From assembly GCA_016198915.1 (NCBI GenBank), contig JACQHS010000036.1, positions 1-10,279 of the forward strand: DNA of 10,279 bases, given 5' to 3'. The DNA comes from Candidatus Omnitrophota bacterium (GTDB taxonomy: Bacteria; Omnitrophota; Gorgyraeia; Aquiviventales; Aquiviventaceae). A model generated the notes under the pieces. The model was given only the letters and a program-made list of their open reading frames with translations. It had not been told where the DNA came from and did no database searches. Positions 5,787 through 10,279 of the stretch are shown one piece after another. The first letter of the stretch is position 1, and each line of letters begins with the position of its first letter. A program made the position numbers and the translations under genes.

Positions 5787-8700
5787 ATGGCGATTGCGAA
5801 CAAGCCGCGCCGCGCGGCGTTTGAAGGGCTCCTGCCGCGGCTCGCCCAGCAGCGACGCCGCGACGTTTCCGTAGACCTCACATCTGTGGCGGCTCCCCTG
5901 CACCGATGGTCCCGCGGGATTGCCCTCGCCACACCGGTGTCCCTCATCACCGCTATGACGATTCGCGGCTGGCAGGATGCCGCGGCTCTTCAGCGAATCA
6001 TCGCTATTGGTTTCTTTACATTCTTCTGGTCCTACCTGCTGGTTCGCCTGTCCCGTCGCGCCCAGGCCGCGCGTTCCCTGAACCGCCTCCTCTGGCTCAA
6101 CAGCGTTGTCCTCTCCCTGCTGGTCACCGCGATCATCAGCGTGACCGGAGCGGCCCTCAGCCCGCTCTTCTGGCTCTATCTCGTGCTCATCGCGGCAGAG
6201 ATTCTCCAGAATCGCCAGCCGTCGGCTGCAGCGCCCGCAGGGCAGCCGGCGATTCCCGTTCCGCTCGGGGCCTTCCGGCGCGGCATGGTCATGGCCTGGA
6301 TGTCCTGCACGCTGTTCTGCGCGTTGATCATCGCCCAAGGACTGCAGTGGTTGTCGGAGGCGCATACCGGCGTCTCGTGGGCGCACTTGCTGACCGGCTC
6401 CGCCTGGCTGATCCACGCGCTGGGCATTGCCGTGTGGTACTTCGCGGTCGCCGCGGCAGTGTCGCTGTTCTGCCGGTGGGTCGTGCGGCACGAGCATACG
6501 CTGCAGAAGCGGCATGAGGAAATCACAGCCCGCGAGCAGGCCGTGGCGTCGGAGCGCGAGACCGTCCAGAGCGAACACCGCGAATTGGGTCAGCGGGTTT
6601 TCCAGCTGGATCAATCCAAACGCCAGCTCGACGCTGATCGCAAGCGCTTTGAGCAAGAACGGCAGCAGTGGGAGATTCAGCGCTCACAGACCGCGCAGCA
6701 GCTGACGGATCAGCAGGCGGCCCTTGCCGAGCAGGTGCGCGACGCCCAGAGCCGCACCGCACAGCTTCAGCAGCTCCAGCATCACCTGGATGAAGAGCAG
6801 CGCGCCTGGGAGCAGCAGCGGGCCCGAACTGTGAAGGGCCTCGATGACCGTGAAGCCAACATCTTAGAACAGGGGCGCGAGCTGGATGCCGCCAAGCGGG
6901 CATTCGACGCCCAGCGCAAGCAGACCACGCAGTCACTGATGCAGCTGGAGGAAACGCTCCTCGCCAGCCTCAAGCGCGCCGGCGATGAGATGGGCCAGGT
7001 CGATGCCAAACGGCGCCAACTCCATGACGTGCAGCGCGCTCTGGTGGCGGAGCGCGAGCGGTGGGTCACAGAGCACGCGCAGATGAAGACGGCTCTCGAC
7101 GCGCAGGCCGCGCAGGTCGCCCGCCAGCAGCAGCAGCTGCGTGCGGCCCAGGAGATCGCCGCGACGGAGCAGCAACGCATGACTCAGGCGCTGGATCAGC
7201 GCACCGAGACGGTGCGTCACGGCGAACGGCTGCTGGAAGAATCCCACCAGCGGCTCGCGCAGCAGCAGCAGGCGTGGGAGCAGCTGCGCACGGAGACGGA
7301 AACCAAACTGAAAGCGGAGGACCACGAGCTTTCGCGTCGCGAAGACGAACTCAAGGAACATCAACGGCAGATCGCGGCCCAAACCGACGAGGTCACGCAG
7401 ACGCGTAAGCAGCTAGAGGCGGCGCGAGAAGACCTCGAGCGCCGGCTGCGTCAGATCGAGGAGCAGAGCCGAGCCCTGGAGGACCAGCGGCGACTCATCA
7501 GTGAGGAACAGCAGCGCATCACCCAAGAGGTTCAGCAGCGGGACACCGCGCTTCAGGAACAATCTGATCAACTCAGTGCGCAGCGGGCGGAGCTTGAGGC
7601 AGCACACGCGCAGTTATCCGAACGGGCCCAGCAGCTCGATGCCCAGCGCCAAGCCCTCGCTCGCGAGCAGGCCGAGTGGGAGCAGAGCCGCGACCGGACC
7701 GCCAAAACGGTGACGGCATCGCCGCACGGGTTCTTCGAGCAGCACGCCCGCAAAGTCCTCCAAGCCCAAGCCAAGCGGTTGCGGGAGCAGGGCCAGCAGA
7801 TCGCCGAGCAGCGGCGCCAGCTCTCCCAGCATGAGCGCCAGCTTGAACAGCAGCAGCTGGAGCTCACCCGCCGGGAGCATGAGCTAGAGCAGGGCCGTCA
7901 GCAGTTCGACACCGAACGTCAGCGGATCCTCGAGCAGCTTCGCCAGCGGGAGGGAGAGCTCGCCGAACGCCTTCAGTCCGTCGGCGAGGAGGCGCGTCGG
8001 CTCCAGACGGCCCGCGAAGAGCTCGCCTGCGCCCAGCAGCGCCTCCAGGCCCGCCAAGAAACGATCGGATCCGCCAGCCAACAGCAGCTGCGCGCGCAAA
8101 CGCAGGAGCTGCGCTCCGCCCGTCGGGAACTGGAGACGGCCCAGCGCACGCTGGACAAGCAGCAGCGGGCCTTCGAGGCCCAGTGCCGGCAGCAGCAGCG
8201 GGATGCGCACATCAAAGAAGAAGCCCTGGCGGCGCGCGAACGGGAAATTCTCACTCAGCGGCAGACGCTCGACGCGCAGCATCGCGCCTTCGCTCAGCAG
8301 CGCCAGGAGTGGGAGCAAACGCACGCCCGCACCGATGAATTGCTCAGTCAAGAGGAAGACAAGCTGGCGGCGCGCGTGCGCGGTCTTGAGGAGCGCGAGC
8401 AGCAGTTAACCCGCCTGCAGCAGCAGCTCGAGGCTCAGCAGAAGGTGGTCGCGCAGAGCCAGCAGGACCACGCGAAGGCTTCGACCCGTCGGGAACAGGA
8501 GATTTCGCTCCGGTTGGAACAGCTTGAAACGCTGCAGCATCAGCTGGAGGGAGAGCGGTCGGCGATCGAGCGCCAGCGGGAGCAAATGGAAACCGGCCGG
8601 CGGCAGCTCGTCCAGGAGCAGCAGCAGCTTGACGCCGCGCGAAGCCAGCTGCAGGAGTCCCGCCGGCTGCTGGCTGAGGCGTCGATGGGCCAAGCACCAG

Positions 8701-9419
8701 AGCGGTTTTCCGCCGACACCTTGACGCTGCTGGCAAACGAGTTCAACGCACCGCTGGCGAGCCTCAACGCGCTGATTACGACGCTGCTCGACGGCGATCA
8801 CGGCCTGCTGGCACCAGGGGTCCTGAGGGCGCTGAAAGACGTCACGAAGACGCACGAGCGCCTGCGCCGCATCGTGACGGACGTGCTCGACGGCGCACGC
8901 CTTGAGCAAGGAGAGTTTCCACTGACCCTCCAGCCGGTGATGCTCCATGACGCCTTGTCGCTGCCGGAGCAGGAGGTGCAAGAGGAGCTGACGCGCAAGG
9001 GGTTGCGGCTTTCACGGGAGGGCAACGACTCGCTGATGGTCGCGGCGGATCCGGGGCAGCTGCGGCGCATCTTCACGGCGCTGTTGCGCAACGCGGTCCA
9101 GTACACCGAACACGGCGGCGTCACCGTCACCTGCTCCCTGCAGGAGGAGCGGGTGATCGTGACCGTCGCGGATACCGGGGTCGGCATCCAGACGTCCGGG
9201 TTGGGCCAGCTCTTCGCAAAACCGAAGCTCGGCACCTTGCTGCGCGGCAGGGGCTTGAGCCTCTACGTGGCGCGGCAGCTGGCGAAGACGATGCATGGAG
9301 ATGTCACGCTGGTCTCCACCGAATTGGAAAACGGCAGCACGTTTGCCGTGGTGTTCCCGCAGGCCTCGAAGGCGCCTGCGGCGGCTCGCACCGAACCCGC
9401 CGCCGTGAACAAGCCCTAG
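5787..9419 (+). CDS. Giant coiled-coil membrane histidine-kinase homologue, phosphoacceptor His replaced
   Basis: This 1210-residue protein has three parts. Residues 40-232 hold about six membrane helices (near 43-60, 70-88, 101-120, 124-141, 166-188, 207-232). Residues 235-965 are almost uninterrupted Gln/Glu/Arg/Ala-rich coiled coil, with likely breaks near 641-650 (TVTASPHGFF) and 759-764. The C-terminus is a histidine-kinase core: a HisKA-like helix pair (975-1045) where the H box reads NEFNAPL, with Asn984 in place of the phosphorylated His; N box LLRNAVQYTEHGG (1099-1111); G1 box ADTGVGI (1128-1134); LFAK (1142-1145); G2 box GRGLSLYVARQL (1154-1165). So ATP binding looks intact but classical autophosphorylation does not. 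Within the coiled coil a motif (Arg/Gln-x-Trp/Phe, then Arg and Thr, then Leu) recurs, with Trp at 295, 341, 426, 497, 631 and 842. It follows the PilX-like gene by 15 bp and precedes the receiver by 4 bp. The start has only a weak AGAGAG next to it. Confidence 0.88.
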   Translation: MAIANKPRRAAFEGLLPRLAQQRRRDVSVDLTSVAAPLHRWSRGIALATPVSLITAMTIRGWQDAAALQRIIAIGFFTFFWSYLLVRLSRRAQAARSLNRLLWLNSVVLSLLVTAIISVTGAALSPLFWLYLVLIAAEILQNRQPSAAAPAGQPAIPVPLGAFRRGMVMAWMSCTLFCALIIAQGLQWLSEAHTGVSWAHLLTGSAWLIHALGIAVWYFAVAAAVSLFCRWVVRHEHTLQKRHEEITAREQAVASERETVQSEHRELGQRVFQLDQSKRQLDADRKRFEQERQQWEIQRSQTAQQLTDQQAALAEQVRDAQSRTAQLQQLQHHLDEEQRAWEQQRARTVKGLDDREANILEQGRELDAAKRAFDAQRKQTTQSLMQLEETLLASLKRAGDEMGQVDAKRRQLHDVQRALVAERERWVTEHAQMKTALDAQAAQVARQQQQLRAAQEIAATEQQRMTQALDQRTETVRHGERLLEESHQRLAQQQQAWEQLRTETETKLKAEDHELSRREDELKEHQRQIAAQTDEVTQTRKQLEAAREDLERRLRQIEEQSRALEDQRRLISEEQQRITQEVQQRDTALQEQSDQLSAQRAELEAAHAQLSERAQQLDAQRQALAREQAEWEQSRDRTAKTVTASPHGFFEQHARKVLQAQAKRLREQGQQIAEQRRQLSQHERQLEQQQLELTRREHELEQGRQQFDTERQRILEQLRQREGELAERLQSVGEEARRLQTAREELACAQQRLQARQETIGSASQQQLRAQTQELRSARRELETAQRTLDKQQRAFEAQCRQQQRDAHIKEEALAAREREILTQRQTLDAQHRAFAQQRQEWEQTHARTDELLSQEEDKLAARVRGLEEREQQLTRLQQQLEAQQKVVAQSQQDHAKASTRREQEISLRLEQLETLQHQLEGERSAIERQREQMETGRRQLVQEQQQLDAARSQLQESRRLLAEASMGQAPERFSADTLTLLANEFNAPLASLNALITTLLDGDHGLLAPGVLRALKDVTKTHERLRRIVTDVLDGARLEQGEFPLTLQPVMLHDALSLPEQEVQEELTRKGLRLSREGNDSLMVAADPGQLRRIFTALLRNAVQYTEHGGVTVTCSLQEERVIVTVADTGVGIQTSGLGQLFAKPKLGTLLRGRGLSLYVARQLAKTMHGDVTLVSTELENGSTFAVVFPQASKAPAAARTEPAAVNKP

Positions 9420-9423
9420 CCCG

Positions 9424-9843
9424 ATGGCCCCTCGTCTGCTCATCGTGACCCACGACGCCATTCTCGCGAGCGCCTACCAAGCGCGCTGTATGAGGGAGCA
9501 GTTCGCGGTCGAGTGTCGTCTCACCGCGCGGGAAGGGTTGGCCAGGGCCCGCCAATGGAGTCCGCAGATCATCCTCCTGGACGTCACCTTACCCGGGACG
9601 AACGGGTTGGACGTGCTCAAGTCCATGCGGGATGTGCCGTGGCTGTCGCAGACCCACGTCGTCCTGCTGGTAGAGCATACCTTGCAGCGCAGCGTCATCG
9701 ACGACTGCTGCCTCTGGGGTGCTGGTAGCGTCTTCTACAAGGATACCGGCTCGGTGAGCGAACTCGCCGAGCGCCTGCAGACGATCCTCTCCTCGTTCGA
9801 CACCTTCGAAAGCACCAAGCACCAAATTCCAAATCCCAAATAA
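9424..9843 (+). CDS. Stand-alone receiver-domain response regulator, partly degenerate
   Basis: This 139-residue protein is one receiver (CheY-like) domain with no output domain. PRLLIVTHDAILASAYQ is strand 1 and helix 1; the usual Asp-Asp pair is Thr-His-Asp, leaving only Asp11. IILLDVTLPGTNGLDVLKSM holds the phosphorylation-site Asp53. VVLLVEHT has Val83 where Thr/Ser is conserved. GAGSVFYKDTGS holds Lys106. In active receivers the Thr/Ser and Lys carry the phosphorylation signal, so switching may be altered. The last ten residues (STKHQIPNPK) and the stop are encoded by the start of the AT-rich palindromic repeat, so the natural C-terminus was probably different. It lies 4 bp after the kinase homologue with no visible Shine-Dalgarno, so translation probably depends on coupling. 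The pair suggests a dedicated partner of that kinase (inference). Confidence 0.85.
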   Translation: MAPRLLIVTHDAILASAYQARCMREQFAVECRLTAREGLARARQWSPQIILLDVTLPGTNGLDVLKSMRDVPWLSQTHVVLLVEHTLQRSVIDDCCLWGAGSVFYKDTGSVSELAERLQTILSSFDTFESTKHQIPNPK

Positions 9844-9937
9844 ATTCCAAGCCCCAAATTCCAATAACCAAACCAGAACAGTTTTGTTTGGTGCTTGGTG
9901 CTTGGAATTTGGTGTTTATTTGGTGCTTGGGATTTAT
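9810..9937. repeat. AT-rich long imperfect palindrome of CCAAGCACC/CCAAATTCC units
   Basis: A stretch far richer in A/T than its surroundings, built from short degenerate units (CCAAGCACC, CCAAATTCC, CCAAATCCC). The left half is C/A-rich and the right half G/T-rich. AAGCACCAAGCACCAAA at 9810-9826 is a perfect 17-bp inverted repeat of 9887-9903; AAATTCCAAG at 9842-9851 pairs with 9901-9910; AAATCCCAA at 9831-9839 pairs with 9927-9935. Transcribed, it would fold into a large stem with alternative pairings and could end or shield the operon mRNA. It resembles intergenic repeat families of uncultured bacteria (recollection, not searched). It runs over the 3' end of the receiver gene. It is not CRISPR: there are no regular spacers. 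Confidence 0.8.
9852..9906 (+). terminator. Possible bidirectional hairpin terminator within the palindrome
   Basis: The arms of the palindrome close around a centre at about 9868-9882 (ACCAGAACAGTTTTG), and the G/T-rich right arm carries T-rich stretches (GTTTTGTTTG). Lying between the receiver stop and the next gene, it is the only terminator-like structure after this operon. It has no classic GC stem plus U tract, so this is a tentative call. Confidence 0.3.
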
Positions 9938-9948
9938 CCTTCTATAAT
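9920..9948 (+). promoter_or_regulatory. Promoter for thiO with perfect -10, -35 supplied by the repeat
   Basis: TATAAT at 9943-9948 is a perfect -10. Seventeen bases upstream is TTGGTG (9920-9925), a partial -35 match (TTG kept) that lies inside the palindromic repeat. Transcription would start near 9955, only about 7 nt before the ATG at 9962. The transcript would then be nearly leaderless, which fits the lack of any Shine-Dalgarno sequence there. Confidence 0.55.
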
Positions 9949-9961
9949 AGTTCCATCTCAG

Positions 9962-10279
9962 ATGGAATCGGCAGACATCATTGTCCTTGGCGGAGGGATT
10001 ATCGGCTGTGCCTTGGCCGAAGAGCTCGCGCGGCGCGGCCAGCGCGTCATGGTGATTGAGCGCGGGGCGATCGGCGCCGAAGCCTCCTCGGCGGCCGCCG
10101 GCATCCTCTCCGCCCAGATGGACCTGGAGCGTCCCGGCCCGTTCTTCGACCTCTGCCAGGCGGCGCGGCGGATGTATCCGCGATGGGTCCGGCATCTGGA
10201 GCGCCGCTCCGGCGTGAGGGTTGAGTACCACCAGGACGGCATCCTGTATCTGGCAATGACGCACGCCCAGCAGCAGCGG
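9962..10279 (+). CDS. thiO: Glycine oxidase-like FAD-dependent enzyme ThiO, N-terminal part
   Basis: The first 106 codons are present and the gene runs off the window. It starts MESADIIVLGGGIIGCALAE, a Rossmann dinucleotide-binding fold with Gly10-x-Gly12-x-x-Gly15 and an acidic residue closing strand 2 (Glu33 in VMVIERG) that binds the FAD ribose. GAEASSAAAGILSAQ (38-52) and PFFDLCQAARRMYPRW (60-75) are characteristic of ThiO/DadA-type amine oxidases, closest in my recollection to ThiO. ThiO oxidises glycine to the iminoglycine used to build the thiazole ring of thiamine. Other thi genes would be expected downstream but cannot be seen. Alternatives are another D-amino-acid oxidase of the DAO family. 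Confidence 0.82.
   Translation, partial: MESADIIVLGGGIIGCALAEELARRGQRVMVIERGAIGAEASSAAAGILSAQMDLERPGPFFDLCQAARRMYPRWVRHLERRSGVRVEYHQDGILYLAMTHAQQQR

Noticed and set aside
5670..6656. Long minus-strand open frame (328 codons) opposite the PilX-like 3' end and kinase N-terminus
   Set aside because: It spans two well-supported plus-strand genes, has a His/Arg/Gly/Asp-rich composition with no family motif, and such frames are expected in GC-rich DNA.
6600..8700. Runs of CAG codons as a nucleotide-level repeat element
   Set aside because: They are in frame and encode Gln in a coiled coil with varied surrounding codons, so they reflect protein composition rather than a DNA repeat insertion.
9810..9937. 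CRISPR array or tandem satellite
   Set aside because: Units are degenerate and inverted about a centre, with no unique spacers of constant length.

Overview
This is a GC-rich, gene-dense window. It comes from a Gram-negative-type bacterium with type IV pilus (T4P) or type II secretion genes. The mix of genes (MshEN-GspE ATPase, single pseudopilin, PilX-like protein, half-size permease, KptA) and the AT-rich CCAAATTCC/CCAAGCACC palindrome would fit an uncultured lineage such as Omnitrophota or a neighbouring candidate phylum. That assignment is a low-confidence inference from gene content, with no single marker gene behind it.

Layout. (1) 1-677: the 3' end of a thioredoxin/TlpA-like gene, translationally coupled (TGATG) to a half-size permease of the ArsP_1/DUF318 type. 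(2) 788-3085: a tight plus-strand operon of a small excisionase-type HTH protein, a GspE/PilB-type ATPase with an N-terminal MshEN domain, and a GspH/FimT-like pseudopilin. (3) 3077-4500: a minus-strand M28 metallopeptidase overlapping the pseudopilin tail to tail by 9 bp, and overlapping 5' to 5' by 10 bp with a plus-strand RNA 2'-phosphotransferase (kptA). (4) 4503-9843: a second operon starting at a perfect extended -10 promoter, with a structured leader and a strong ribosome binding site. It encodes a PilX-like surface/minor pilin protein, a 1210-residue membrane histidine-kinase homologue with about 730 residues of coiled coil, and a stand-alone receiver. (5) 9810-9937: an AT-rich, long imperfect palindrome that supplies the last codons and stop of the receiver and probably the -35 region of the next gene. 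(6) 9962-10279: the 5' part of a glycine-oxidase-like FAD enzyme (thiO).

The most interesting pattern is degeneracy of key catalytic residues across the pilus and signalling genes. The GspE-like ATPase has lost the Walker A lysine (to Thr), the Asp-box Asp (to His) and the His-box His (to Pro). The kinase has Asn where the phosphoacceptor His is expected but keeps a good ATP-binding domain. The receiver keeps its Asp and Lys but lacks the Thr/Ser and part of the acidic pocket. Frames are intact and long, so these look like selected pseudoenzymes rather than decaying genes. A working idea, which is inference, is a pilus-like surface apparatus whose PilX-like subunit is read out by a very long coiled-coil membrane sensor that works without classical His-Asp phosphotransfer.
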